Shown in pieces: positions 47,603-56,713 of a stretch of 64,000 nt of DNA. Made by a program: the position numbers and the translations under genes. Source of the DNA: DASWJS01 sp036397035 (GTDB lineage: Bacteria > Actinomycetota > AC-67); assembly GCA_036397035.1 (NCBI GenBank), contig DASWJS010000007.1, forward strand, positions 124,001 through 188,000, in the 5' to 3' direction. How positions within the stretch are numbered: the first letter of the stretch is position 1; the number at the start of each line of letters is the position of its first letter. Under the pieces are notes generated by a model. That model saw nothing but the letters and a program-made list of their open reading frames with translations. It was not told the DNA's origin and ran no database searches.

Positions 47603-48711
47603 CGCGCCGGGTCGCCGCCGTGCTCGCGGCGGTTTCGCTCGCGGCGTCCTCGTGCGTCGGCCGGGGCCCCGACCTCGGCTCGTTCCTGGTGGGATCGGTG
47701 ACGGGCACCGTCGAGGCGCTCGCGGCGGGGGCGACGGAATGGACCATGGTCACCAAGGGGCAGCGGATCGAGGGCGGTGACGCCCTGCGCGTCGCCGCGG
47801 GCGGCGCCTTGGCGCTGGAGCGTGGAACCGAGAGCCGCTTCGAAATCCGTTCGACGCCCGAGGACGAGGCGCAGCTTCGCGTCGAGTCGCCGTCGCTGAT
47901 CGACGTCTCGGCCGGCGAGGCCCTCGTGACCAGCACGCCCACGGCTCGGATCGACGTCGAGTCCTCCGGCGTTCGGGCGTCCTCTCCCGACGGGACCTTC
48001 CGGTTCGACCGCCTGCTGTCGATCCGCGTCGCGGTGTACGAGGGAAGCGCGACCGTGACGGCACCGAGCGGCGCGCTGTTGCTTCCGAGCCTTCGCGAAG
48101 GCGTGATCGCAGGACGTTCGCTGCCGCGCGAGCCGCAACCGTTCCGGCCCGACGAGGCCGACCCGTGGGACGTCGCGCTCCTGGCCGACGTGTTCGCGAT
48201 CGACGACAGCGTGACGCCGATCCTTCGCGGGTTCCAGAACAACTTCGGCAGGCGGGCTCGCACCGTGTCGTTCTTCGAGCGCGCCTCCGAGGGCGCGTCC
48301 CTTCGCTTCCTGCGTCCCTACCTGGGCGACACCTCACCCGGCGACGTGTTCGCGGCGTGGGTGCTGGCGGAGCTGGTCGAGGAGAACGGCGGCGGCGAGA
48401 CCGCGGTGACCTTCCGCCAGGCCGTCGAGCTTCGCACGCTCGGCGCGTCGTGGGGACTGATCGCACGCGAGTACGGCGTGGACGCGGACTCCTTCACCGG
48501 CGAGCTGGTGGCGCGCATCGGCCTGTTCACCGGCGAGGTGACGCCGCCGCCGAGCCCGAACCCGACCGGCACGTCGACACCGACGACGTCGCCGACCTCG
48601 AAGCCGACCGGCTCCAAGTCGCCGACCGGTTCCGAAACGCCGACCGAGTCGGAGACGCCGACCGAGTCGGAATCCCCGACGCCCTGCTCGCTGCCCCCCC
48701 TGTGCCTGTAA
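47599..48711 (+). CDS. FecR-like lipoprotein with Thr/Ser/Pro tail
   Basis: A 370-residue protein with a lipoprotein signal (SLAASSC), a FecR-like beta domain (TGTVEALAAGATEWTMVTKGQRIEGGDALRV, ALERGTESRFEIRST, IRVAVYEGSATVTAPSG) and a tail of about 50 residues made of repeated SPT/SET/PTE units (SETPTESETPTESESPT), probably disordered. FecR-type domains sense or bind outside signals. It is co-translated with the upstream kinase (ATGA), so it may supply that kinase with a signal; this is inference. Confidence 0.72.
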   Translation: MTRRVAAVLAAVSLAASSCVGRGPDLGSFLVGSVTGTVEALAAGATEWTMVTKGQRIEGGDALRVAAGGALALERGTESRFEIRSTPEDEAQLRVESPSLIDVSAGEALVTSTPTARIDVESSGVRASSPDGTFRFDRLLSIRVAVYEGSATVTAPSGALLLPSLREGVIAGRSLPREPQPFRPDEADPWDVALLADVFAIDDSVTPILRGFQNNFGRRARTVSFFERASEGASLRFLRPYLGDTSPGDVFAAWVLAELVEENGGGETAVTFRQAVELRTLGASWGLIAREYGVDADSFTGELVARIGLFTGEVTPPPSPNPTGTSTPTTSPTSKPTGSKSPTGSETPTESETPTESESPTPCSLPPLCL

Positions 48712-48744
48712 CGCGCGGACGAGCTTGCTAGGCTCGCCCGCGCG

Positions 48745-51564
48745 ATGACGATCAGACCCGCGCGCTCGCCGCGCCGCCGCATGCTCACGTTCCTCGCCGT
48801 CCTGGCGGGCGTCGTCATCATCGGCTTCACCACGCTGTCCGGCTTCTACACCGAGGTGCTCTGGTTCCGGGAGGAAGCCGGGTACGAGCAGGTCTTCTGG
48901 ACCGAGTTCTGGACCAAGCTCGGCTTGGGCGTCGTGTTCGGCGCGGTGTTCGCGCTGCTCGTGCTGGTGAACCTGTGGCTGGTGAAGAAGCTCACGAAGC
49001 CCGAGCGGATGTTCACCGTCCCCGATCAGGTGCTCGAGCGCTACCGCGCGACCTTCCAGCCGTACATGCGCACGATCGTCATCGGCTCGGCGCTGCTGTT
49101 CGGACTGTTCGCCGGCAGCAGCGCCAGCACGCAGTGGCGCGAATGGCTGCAGTTCTCCAACGGCGTTGACGTGGGGACCGCCGACGACGTCTTCGGCCGC
49201 GACATCGGCTTCTTCCTGTTCCGGCTTCCCTTCCACCGCTTCCTGTTCACCTGGACGTTCTCGGCGCTGCTCGTCGCGACGATCGTCAGCGCCGTCGGGC
49301 ACTACTTCATGGGCGGCATCCGCCCGCTCGAGCGCCGCGACCGCGTGGCGCCGGAGGTGCGTGCGCACCTGTCGGTGCTGCTCGGGCTGATCGTGCTGCT
49401 GAAGGCGTGGGGCTACCGGCTCGACCAGTACAACCTGCTCTTCTCCGAACGCGGCACCGTCGTGGGCGCGTCCTACACCGACGTCAACGCCCAGCTTCCC
49501 GCGCTGAAGCTGCTGGTCGTCGTTGCGATCGTGGTCTCGCTTTTCTTCTTCCTGAACGCGCGGATCAAGAACTGGCTGCTGCCGGCCGCGGCGATCGGGA
49601 TCCTCGCGCTGATGTCGATCCTGGCCGGCGGCGCCTACCCGGCGCTCGTCCAGCGGTTCCGCGTCGTGCCCAACGAGCAGAAGCAGGAAGAGCTTTACAT
49701 CACGCGCAACATCGAGAGCACGCGCGCAGCCTTCGGGCTGGACGAGGTCGAGGTGCGCGACTTCCCCGCCGCGTCCAAGCTCACCGCCAAGGACATCCGG
49801 ACCCACCGCGACACGATCCAGAACATCCGGCTGTGGGACCCGGCGATCCTCGGCCAGCAGTACGTCACGTTGCAGCGCATCCGCCAGTACTACGACTTCA
49901 CCGACGTGGACATCGACCGCTACGAGTTCGACGGCGTGCGGCGGCAGGTGATGCTCTCGGCGCGCGAGATCGATACGCGCGGGCTTCAGGCCGACGCCCA
50001 GAGCTGGCTGAACGAGCACCTGATCTACACGCACGGCTACGGCCTCGTCGCGAGCCGGGTCGACCGCGTCACCACGAAGGGCCAGCCTGAGTTCATCTAC
50101 AAGGAGATCCCGCCGGTCGGGGTGGAGGAGGGCGCGCCGGCCATCGAGGACCCGCAGATCTACTATGGCGAGAACGACTCGCCCGCCTTCGTCGTGGCGC
50201 GGTCCACGCAGCCGGAGCTGGACTACCCGCAAGGGGACAGCGACAGCTTCCAAACCAACACCTATGACGGCGAGGGAGGCATCGCGCTGTCGGGTTTCCT
50301 GCGCAAGGCGGCGTTCGCGTGGCGGTTCCGCGACGTCAACCTGCTGGTCAGCGGCGCGCTCGGCGACGATGCGCTCATCATCTTCCGCCGCAGCGTCGCC
50401 GACCGCGTCCGCAGGGTGGCGCCCTTCGCCAGGTTCGACCGCGACCCGTACATCGCGATCATCGACGGGCGGCTGGTGTGGATCCTCGATGGCTACACGA
50501 CCTCGGAGATGTATCCATACTCGCAGCGGACGAACTTCGCTGCGGACGCCGGCAACTTCACGCTCGGCTCGGGGAACTACATCCGCAACTCGTTGAAGTT
50601 CACCGTCGACGCCAAGGACGGCACGATCACGGGCTACGTCTGGGACGAGGAGGACCCGGTGCTGAAGGTCTGGCGCTCGGTCTACCCGGACCTGCTGCAG
50701 CCCAAGGAAGCGATGCCGCCCGGCGTGCGCGCCCACGTGCGCTACCCCGAAGACCTGTTCAAGATCCAGACCGAGCAGCTCGGCCGGTACCACATCACCG
50801 ATCCGTCCAACTTCTATTCCGGCGAAGACGTCTGGACGGTGGCGCTGGACCCGACGCAGCAGGCGGACCTGGTGAGCCCGCAGCCGCAAGTGCCGCCCTA
50901 CTACGTGCTGCAGACGCTGCCGGGCGAGGAGGGCCTCGACTTCGTCCTGGTGCGACCGTTCACGCCGCGCGAGCGCCAGAACCTGAGCGCCTACGTCGTG
51001 GCGCACGCCGACCCCGACGAGTACGGCAAGATCGTGACGTACCGATTCCCCAAGAACGAGGCGATCCTCGGGCCGCAGCAGATCAACTCGCGCATCAACG
51101 CAGACCCGATCGTGAGCCCGCAGCTCACCTTGCTGGACCAGCAAAGCTCCGAGGTGATACCGGGGAACCTGCTGATCGTGCCGCTGGAGGATTCGCTGCT
51201 GTACGTGCAGCCGCTCTACCTCAAGGGCGAGGGGAGCGAGCTGCCCGAGCTGCGCCGCGTGGTCGCGGTCCACGGCGAGAACATCATCATGGCCGAGACG
51301 CTCGGCGACGCCCTGGCGGGCCTGTTCGACGCGAAGGACCTCGGGGCCGGACCGTCCGAGCCCGCCGGAACGACCGTGGCCGAGCTGCTCGCCAGCGCCG
51401 GGCGCCACTTCGACCGGGCCTTCGAGGCGCTGGGCGAAGGGGATCTGGCGACCTTCCAGCGCGAGATCGAGCTTGCGCGCCGGGACAACCAGCGGGCGCA
51501 GGAAGCGCTCGGCGCGGGCCCGCCGCCGCCGGCCTCGCCCACGCCCTCGCCGGGCCCCAGCTAG
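48745..51564 (+). CDS. UPF0182 family membrane protein
   Basis: A 939-residue protein of the UPF0182 family, typical of actinobacteria. Seven hydrophobic helices occupy the first 290 residues (FYTEVLWFREEAGYEQVFW near the first loop is characteristic), followed by a large extracellular domain of about 600 residues (YVTLQRIRQYYDFTDVDIDRY, IVPLEDSLLYVQPLYL) and a Pro/Ser end. Function is unknown. Confidence 0.88.
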   Translation: MTIRPARSPRRRMLTFLAVLAGVVIIGFTTLSGFYTEVLWFREEAGYEQVFWTEFWTKLGLGVVFGAVFALLVLVNLWLVKKLTKPERMFTVPDQVLERYRATFQPYMRTIVIGSALLFGLFAGSSASTQWREWLQFSNGVDVGTADDVFGRDIGFFLFRLPFHRFLFTWTFSALLVATIVSAVGHYFMGGIRPLERRDRVAPEVRAHLSVLLGLIVLLKAWGYRLDQYNLLFSERGTVVGASYTDVNAQLPALKLLVVVAIVVSLFFFLNARIKNWLLPAAAIGILALMSILAGGAYPALVQRFRVVPNEQKQEELYITRNIESTRAAFGLDEVEVRDFPAASKLTAKDIRTHRDTIQNIRLWDPAILGQQYVTLQRIRQYYDFTDVDIDRYEFDGVRRQVMLSAREIDTRGLQADAQSWLNEHLIYTHGYGLVASRVDRVTTKGQPEFIYKEIPPVGVEEGAPAIEDPQIYYGENDSPAFVVARSTQPELDYPQGDSDSFQTNTYDGEGGIALSGFLRKAAFAWRFRDVNLLVSGALGDDALIIFRRSVADRVRRVAPFARFDRDPYIAIIDGRLVWILDGYTTSEMYPYSQRTNFAADAGNFTLGSGNYIRNSLKFTVDAKDGTITGYVWDEEDPVLKVWRSVYPDLLQPKEAMPPGVRAHVRYPEDLFKIQTEQLGRYHITDPSNFYSGEDVWTVALDPTQQADLVSPQPQVPPYYVLQTLPGEEGLDFVLVRPFTPRERQNLSAYVVAHADPDEYGKIVTYRFPKNEAILGPQQINSRINADPIVSPQLTLLDQQSSEVIPGNLLIVPLEDSLLYVQPLYLKGEGSELPELRRVVAVHGENIIMAETLGDALAGLFDAKDLGAGPSEPAGTTVAELLASAGRHFDRAFEALGEGDLATFQREIELARRDNQRAQEALGAGPPPPASPTPSPGPS

Positions 51565-51606
51565 GGGTGCGTCCCGGCCGGGCGGCTGCTACCATCGCGG
51601 GCGCGA

Positions 51607-51680
51607 CGCGGGGTGGAGCAGTTCGGTAGCTCGCTGGGCTCATAACCCAGAGGTCGCGGGTTCAAATCCCGCCCCCGCTA
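51607..51680 (+). tRNA. Initiator tRNA-fMet (CAT)
   Basis: A complete cloverleaf: acceptor CGCGGGG/CCCCGCT, D-arm GAGC/GCTC, anticodon arm CTGGG-CTCATAA-CCCAG with CAT at 51641-51643, T-arm GCGGG-TTCAAAT-CCCGC. The three consecutive G-C pairs of the anticodon stem and the unpaired first base (C1 against T72) are initiator features. The 3' CCA is not encoded. A terminator follows. Confidence 0.95.
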
Positions 51681-51683
51681 CTG

Positions 51684-51720
51684 AGAAAGCCCAGGTCAGA
51701 GGCTGGGCTTTCTGATTTTC
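51684..51720 (+). terminator. Terminator of the tRNA gene
   Basis: An 11-bp stem AGAAAGCCCAG/CTGGGCTTTCT with loop, then GATTTTC. It lies 4 bp after the tRNA. Confidence 0.85.
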
Positions 51721-51774
51721 CCACTCTGGATGAGGCGTGGACCACGCGTGCGCAAGCCCCGCGCAAGAAGACGC

Positions 51775-52465
51775 CTACGTGGTCTTCAGCAGGGCGGCAG
51801 CCCGGCCGCGGATCGCTGCGACGAAGCTTGCGAAGCTGAGGTCGTCTGCGGGCTCGTGGATGGGGGTGTCCGGGTCGGCGGACGAGGTCGCAAAGCAGGC
51901 GGCGTCGTAGAGACGCTCGAGCACGAGGCGGCGGCACAGGATCTCGTACCGGCGCTTGTAGGACGAGCCGCGGAAGATGTCCTCCACCGGGAACATCGGC
52001 TCTGTTACGCGCACGGATCGCGTCGAGCCCGGGGCTTCCTCCAGCAGGAAGACATAGCCGAGCCAGGGGCGCTGGGTTCCGAACCGGCCCTCGCGATAGG
52101 CCGTCCAGATGTCTGTGGCGTTGCCGATGGCTTCCTCGGTTCGGTTGTTGAGGTTGTTCCCGAACGAGGGGCCTACCTGCGACTTGAGCTCGACGGCCGC
52201 GGCGAGCTTGTCGTCCTGCACCACGACCAAATCCCACTTCTTCTCTGCCCGGAAGTAGCCGGGCAGCTCGGCGGGTTCCGTAGCGGATTGAGGACGCCGA
52301 GAACCCCGCATCCTGGAAGACCTCCGCGATGAGGCGAGTGAGCGCATCGAGATGCCGGCCGGCCGTGACCGCCCCACGGCCACTGGTGTCCGACTGCCGC
52401 TCGTGCTGGGCCGTCCTCGCCTTCCAGTACTCGCGTACGGCTTCCTCGAACCGCGTCTGGTCCAT
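51775..52465 (-). pseudogene. PaeR7I/XhoI-like type II restriction endonuclease, frameshifted
   Basis: From ATG 52465 the frame encodes DQTRFEEAVREYWKARTAQ and continues to about residue 60 (FQDAGFSASSIRY). Near 52270-52300 the coding shifts by one base and continues as ELPGYFRAEKKWDLVVVQDDKLAAAVELKSQVG, GNNLNNRTEEAIGNATDIWTAYREG to a stop at 51775. Both halves match the PaeR7I/XhoI family; the PD-ExK core (D ... ELK) is in the second half. The coding span is 691 bp, not a multiple of three, so the enzyme should not be made unless the frame is corrected or the base is a sequencing error. The methyltransferase gene is intact upstream. Confidence 0.8.
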
Positions 52466-52478
52466 GACGCGCGGGAGC

Positions 52479-54176
52479 TTACCGAGGCAGCTCGTCGATC
52501 CCGTAAAGCTCCATGGCGCACGCCGTGGCCGACTCGACGTCGCGGCTGAAGAAGCTCTCCGAGAGGACCGTGGCAGCCCGCTTCGTAACCGCCTCCCGCC
52601 GGGGAAGTCGTATACGTCGCAAGTACTGCGCTTGGAAGCGCAGCCAGCCGCCGCGCATGCGGACCGCGTAGCTCTCGACGAAGAGTTGCGCGACGCGCGA
52701 CAGGAGCAGGCCGCCGAGCACGTCGATGGGCCAATCCCGCGACATGACGTAGTAGAGGTTGTGATGCGGATAAAGCTTGCCCTCGTCGAGCACGGGGTGG
52801 ATGACGTTCTTGATATCCGGGAAGAGGAGCTTCTCTCGCGAAGTCAGCCAGTGGTGGACGGGATCGATGGTTCGGTACCACTGGTCCGGCTTCCGCTTAC
52901 CGACGTTGCGTCCTCTGAGCGCATCCTCGTGTGCAAGGAAGTGTTTGCGCAGCCGCGGGTAGTCCGCGAGCCGCACGAGCTCGCACGCGTTCGCGTTCCA
53001 GGGATTGACCAGGTAGTGCCCGGACCACTGCATTGCGCCGGACTTCGTATCGGCCGCCATGGCGAGGGGTAGCAGTCGTTCGGGTTCGACCAGGTCTGGC
53101 TCCGTCGTCAGGAACACCTGGTCCGCGCCGGTGGCGACTCCGATGCCGACCCGTGTCCCGGTGGAGGGGTCTTCGAGCGGGGGAAAACGCGACTCGAGGT
53201 CGGCCAGCAGCTTGAGCCGCTCCGGCGAGCCCGTGGGCCACGACTCGACGCCGCCGAACCACGTCGGCAAGACCGCCGCGTCATAGGACTCGGCCCCGGA
53301 AATATCCGCCGCGTGTGCCGTGCCGGCCCATGCCTTGAGACGCTCAGCCGCGGCCGCATCGAAGGACTGATGCGCCTCAACCGCTATGACCGGCCCTTGC
53401 TCCTCCCGGCGGAGAACGCAGATGGCGGGATAGGCCGAGACTTCGTCTTCGAAGGCATCGACGTCATGCATCACGATGAGCGCGTCGAGCGCGAAGTCGG
53501 AGGCAATGGTCCGACGGAGATGCCGGCCGTACTGGTTGCGCATCCACCGATCGGCGCAGATGAACGCGAGCTTGCCGGAGGGGCGGAGTGCATTGAGGCC
53601 GGCCTCGAAGAACCCAACATAGATGTCCGACCTGCCGGTCATCGTCGGCCACGCCCGCCGATAGGCTCGCTGGCGCACCTCAGGGACGTTCTCCAGGCGG
53701 ATGTACGGCGGATTGCCGATCACGAAGTCGCAGGACTCGGGATCTGGGCTTGCAAGAAGGAAGTCGTCGTGGCTCACCCAGGCCTCAGAGAGGCCTGCCG
53801 CAGCGTCGTCGCTGCACCCGGAGTGCAAAAGGACCTCGCGAACGGCCTTCCGACTCCGCGTGACGCTCTCAGCCTGAAGGTCGAACGCCGAGAGGGCATC
53901 CGTGGCCGCCCCGATGTCCGCCCCCGCTCGGCGACACGCCTCGACGAGCCGCTCGACCATCGGCACGAGGAAGGCCCCGTCGCCGCAAGAGGGTTCGATC
54001 GCCACGAGCTCGTGGAGATTCCTGTCGGGCGTGTACCCGACCAGGTCCAAGATCAGGTCGACGACCCAGCGCCGGGTGAAGACGGCGCCGTGCTCGACGT
54101 CGGTGTCCTCCCCGAACCGAACGCTCAGGTCCAGAGGGCTCTCTGGCATGAGCTTGAGCTGGTTGCGAATCGCCAT
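52479..54176 (-). CDS. N6-adenine DNA methyltransferase (PaeR7I-type)
   Basis: A 565-residue methyltransferase: motif I AIEPSCGDGAFL at residues 59-70, motif IV NPPY at 155-158 and a C-terminal target-recognition region including VGIGVATGADQVFL. NPPY and the order of motifs indicate gamma-class N6-adenine methylation; known PaeR7I and XhoI relatives methylate CTCGAG. It precedes the broken endonuclease by 13 bp in the same direction. It protects DNA from the cognate nuclease, or now acts as an orphan methylase. The ATG start at 54176 agrees with homologue length. Confidence 0.85.
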   Translation of the reverse strand: MAIRNQLKLMPESPLDLSVRFGEDTDVEHGAVFTRRWVVDLILDLVGYTPDRNLHELVAIEPSCGDGAFLVPMVERLVEACRRAGADIGAATDALSAFDLQAESVTRSRKAVREVLLHSGCSDDAAAGLSEAWVSHDDFLLASPDPESCDFVIGNPPYIRLENVPEVRQRAYRRAWPTMTGRSDIYVGFFEAGLNALRPSGKLAFICADRWMRNQYGRHLRRTIASDFALDALIVMHDVDAFEDEVSAYPAICVLRREEQGPVIAVEAHQSFDAAAAERLKAWAGTAHAADISGAESYDAAVLPTWFGGVESWPTGSPERLKLLADLESRFPPLEDPSTGTRVGIGVATGADQVFLTTEPDLVEPERLLPLAMAADTKSGAMQWSGHYLVNPWNANACELVRLADYPRLRKHFLAHEDALRGRNVGKRKPDQWYRTIDPVHHWLTSREKLLFPDIKNVIHPVLDEGKLYPHHNLYYVMSRDWPIDVLGGLLLSRVAQLFVESYAVRMRGGWLRFQAQYLRRIRLPRREAVTKRAATVLSESFFSRDVESATACAMELYGIDELPR

Positions 54177-54383
54177 CGACCGAGATTCTACGGCGGGGTG
54201 GGTCGGCAGCCTCGAACGAGCAGCACAACTCGAGTCGAGCTTGACGCCATCCCGGGAGCCGAGACGGGTTCGCGCTGGGCAGGAGCCTGGGCGGCCGAGT
54301 AGGCGGTCGTAGATAGCCCATTGCGTTTCTCACCCGCCCGCGGGCGCCCGAGCGTTCGGCGTTCGCGGCGACACCGGCCGGGG

Positions 54384-54770
54384 TCAGTAGCGGTCCATGT
54401 CCTCGAGCTGCTCGTCGGTGATGCCGAAGTGGTGGGCGATCTCGTGCCAGACGGTGCGTCGCACCTCGGCCTCCAGGTCTTCGGGCGTGCGGGCCCGCGC
54501 TTCGATCGGGGCGCGGTAGATCGTGATCACGTCCGGGGCGACCATCATGTAGTCGGCGTCCCGCTCGGTCTGCGAGACGCCTTCGTACAGGCCGAGCGTG
54601 CCGGGCTCGCCCTCATCCTCGACGAGGATCACGACGTTGTCCATCCGAGCGGCGATCGCCGGCGGCAGCGCGTCGAGCGCGTCGGCGACGAGCGCGTGGA
54701 ACCGCTCGCGCCGCGCCGACAGCGAGTGGACGACCTCGGCCCAGCCCGGGCCCGATTCCGCATCCGCCAC
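54384..54770 (-). CDS. Zincin-like metallopeptidase family protein (PF06262-type)
   Basis: A 128-residue protein with IPAVIAARMD-like start region, YRAPIEARARTPEDLEAEVRRTVWHEIAHHFGITDEQLEDM. HEIAHH plus a downstream aspartate/glutamate form the zinc site of this small zincin family, widespread in actinobacteria. The substrate is unknown. The M23 peptidase gene starts upstream on the same strand. Confidence 0.8.
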   Translation of the reverse strand: MADAESGPGWAEVVHSLSARRERFHALVADALDALPPAIAARMDNVVILVEDEGEPGTLGLYEGVSQTERDADYMMVAPDVITIYRAPIEARARTPEDLEAEVRRTVWHEIAHHFGITDEQLEDMDRY

Positions 54771-54779
54771 GGGTACGTT

Positions 54780-55751
54780 CTAGCAGGCGCTGCTGAGCAA
54801 CGAGTACGGGTCGCGGGGGCTGCCGCCGCCCGGCCACCACTCGAAGTGCAGGTGCGGGCCGTAGCACGTGCCGGTGCACCCGACCCGGCCGATCACTTCG
54901 CCCGATTGCAGCCGCTGTCCGACGTGGACGCTGCGCGAGGACATGTGCGCGTATGCCCACTCGGTCCCGGTGAGGTCGCGGATGACGATGCCGTAGCCCC
55001 ACCAGCTCCCGGTCGGCATGTCGACGACGGTCGCCGGCAGGACCGCGCGGACGTACTGGCCGGTGTCGGCGATGATGTCGTTGCCCATGTGCGGCCCGCC
55101 CGGGCGGGGATCGCCGAAGTTGTTCGCGACGACGTTCGGCCCGACGACGGGACATACGAGCCCGCCGTCCACTCGCCCGCCGATCACCGGTCCCGACGTC
55201 GAGCCGAGGAAGTTCTGAAGCCGTTGCAGCTCGGCCAGTTGCGTCGACAGGTCCGACCGGCGGCTCATGAGCCGCGCCCGCACGCCGGTCGCGCGGTCGC
55301 GAACGGCGCTCAGCTTCTCGGCCGATTCCTTCGAGCGGCGCCCGAGGATCACCGCCTCTTCCAGCAGCGTCCGCTCGCCGAGACGGATCTGCTCCAGGTA
55401 GGCCATCCGGTCGATGAAGCTGCCGAGCCCGTCGCTCTGGAGCAGCTCCAAGTCCGGCGTCGAGCCGTACTTGAACAGGTGCGCCGCATGGGCCGAAATC
55501 GCCTCGCGCAACTCGGCCCGGCGCGCCTCGGCTTCTGCGACAGCCTTCGTGTGCTGCCGGATCGCGGCATCGGCCTCGGCCAGCTCGCGCTCGGCGGTCG
55601 CCAGGTCCGAGGCGATGTCCTTCAGCGAGGACTCCAGCACGTCGATGCGCTGGGAGATCTCGGCGCTCGTCAACGCGATCGCGTTCGCGGGGAGCAAAAC
55701 GAGGACCATCGACAGGATGGCCGCTGATATCGGCGCTCGCTTCGTCCTCAT
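54780..55751 (-). CDS. M23 peptidoglycan endopeptidase with coiled-coil
   Basis: A 323-residue secreted protein: signal peptide (PANAIA-LT), a coiled-coil of about 160 residues (DVLESSLKDIASDLATAERELAEADAAIRQ and following), then an M23 domain with GPHMGNDI (zinc ligands H and D), the strand HMSSRSVHVGQRLQSGEVIGRVGCTGTCYGPHLHF with HLHFE. This is the EnvC/NlpD-like layout used to activate or act as amidases/endopeptidases in cell separation. The second zinc and catalytic histidine are present, so it should be active. Confidence 0.85.
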   Translation of the reverse strand: MRTKRAPISAAILSMVLVLLPANAIALTSAEISQRIDVLESSLKDIASDLATAERELAEADAAIRQHTKAVAEAEARRAELREAISAHAAHLFKYGSTPDLELLQSDGLGSFIDRMAYLEQIRLGERTLLEEAVILGRRSKESAEKLSAVRDRATGVRARLMSRRSDLSTQLAELQRLQNFLGSTSGPVIGGRVDGGLVCPVVGPNVVANNFGDPRPGGPHMGNDIIADTGQYVRAVLPATVVDMPTGSWWGYGIVIRDLTGTEWAYAHMSSRSVHVGQRLQSGEVIGRVGCTGTCYGPHLHFEWWPGGGSPRDPYSLLSSAC

Positions 55752-55901
55752 GGGGTGCGCTGGCGACCCCCGCGTGACTCGTGGCTTGCCGGGGAAGCGC
55801 CGCGGGCAACCGTGCCAGGGGCTGTGGGCGGGGTCAAATCACGCGTTGCGGACCAAGAAACGAGCATGGCGGCGACGGCGGTCAACTAGAATCCCCGCCG
55901 C

Positions 55902-56507
55902 GTGGGCGATTCCCGGAAGGCCAAGATCGACGCCCGGTTCGAGGCCGAGGCCCTGCCCTTCCTCGACCAGCTCTACGGGACGGCGCTGCGCCTGACGAGG
56001 AACCCGGCCGACGCCGAGGACCTGGTTCAGCAGACCTTTACGCGGGCCTACGCGGCCTTCGACCGGTTCGAGGAAGGCACCAACCTGCGGGCGTGGCTCC
56101 ACAAGATCCTGCAGAACGCCTTCATCTCCTCCTACCGCAAGAAGCAGCGCGAGCCGAGGACGGTGCCGGCCGAGGTGTCGCCGGACTTCTCGCTCTACGA
56201 CGTGCTGCAGGCCTCGGGGTCGGCGGAAGCGTCGGTGCTCGAGCGGATCCCCGACACCGAGGTGAAGGACGCGCTCGAATCGCTTCCCGAGCAGTTCCGC
56301 ACGGCCGTGCTGCTCGCCGACGTGGAAGGGTTCAGCTACCAGGAGATCGCCGACATCACCGGCGTGTCCATCGGAACGGTGATGTCGCGCTTGCATCGCG
56401 GAAGGAAAGGGCTCCAGCGCGCGTTATGGGAATACGCGCGGGCGCGAGGGCTCGTGACGGAAGAGGAACCATGGGACAAGCCGAGGCGGACTGTTCGACA
56501 CTCATAG
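55902..56507 (+). CDS. ECF sigma factor (SigR/SigH-type)
   Basis: A 201-residue extracytoplasmic-function sigma factor with region 2 (LPFLDQLYGTALRLTRNPADAEDLVQQTFTRAYAAFDRF) and region 4 (LESLPEQFRTAVLLADVEGFSYQEIADITGVSIGTVMSRLHRGRKGL). It is closest to SigR/SigH, which answer thiol oxidation in actinobacteria. The gene overlaps that of a ZAS-type anti-sigma factor, supporting this assignment. GTG start at 55902. Confidence 0.87.
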   Translation: MGDSRKAKIDARFEAEALPFLDQLYGTALRLTRNPADAEDLVQQTFTRAYAAFDRFEEGTNLRAWLHKILQNAFISSYRKKQREPRTVPAEVSPDFSLYDVLQASGSAEASVLERIPDTEVKDALESLPEQFRTAVLLADVEGFSYQEIADITGVSIGTVMSRLHRGRKGLQRALWEYARARGLVTEEEPWDKPRRTVRHS

Positions 56508-56710
56508 AGAAGCTGTACGTCTTCCTCGACGCCGAGATCGGAGACGAGGAGCGGGCGGCCCTTCAGGCGCACATCGAGCGCTGCGTCCCTTGTCACGGTC
56601 TGGTCGACTTCGAGCGCGACTTCAAGGCCTTCGTCAGGCGGCGGTGCGGCGAGCGCGCGCCCAAGGGCCTGGCGGAGCGCCTGCGCGCGAAGCTGAACGA
56701 GCTGCTCTAG
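56471..56710 (+). CDS. RsrA-like zinc anti-sigma factor
   Basis: A 79-residue protein with HIERCVPC (H-x3-C-x2-C), the core of ZAS anti-sigma factors, plus a preceding CSTLIEKLYVFLDAEIG helix. In RsrA, oxidation of these cysteines releases the partner sigma factor. It overlaps the sigma gene by 37 bp. The first cysteine in the N-terminal helix is also present. Confidence 0.85.
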   Translation: MGQAEADCSTLIEKLYVFLDAEIGDEERAALQAHIERCVPCHGLVDFERDFKAFVRRRCGERAPKGLAERLRAKLNELL

Positions 56711-56713
56711 CGC

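Noticed and set aside
48334..51408. 1024-codon minus-strand frame opposite UPF0182
   Set aside because: Shadow of a real gene; no family features.
51607..54383. tRNA-fMet as an attachment site for an integrated island
   Set aside because: I found no copy of the tRNA 3' end on the far side of the restriction-modification genes, and no integrase.
55752..55901. Cyclic-di-AMP riboswitch before the M23 peptidase gene
   Set aside because: No conserved core could be identified in the 150 bp leader.
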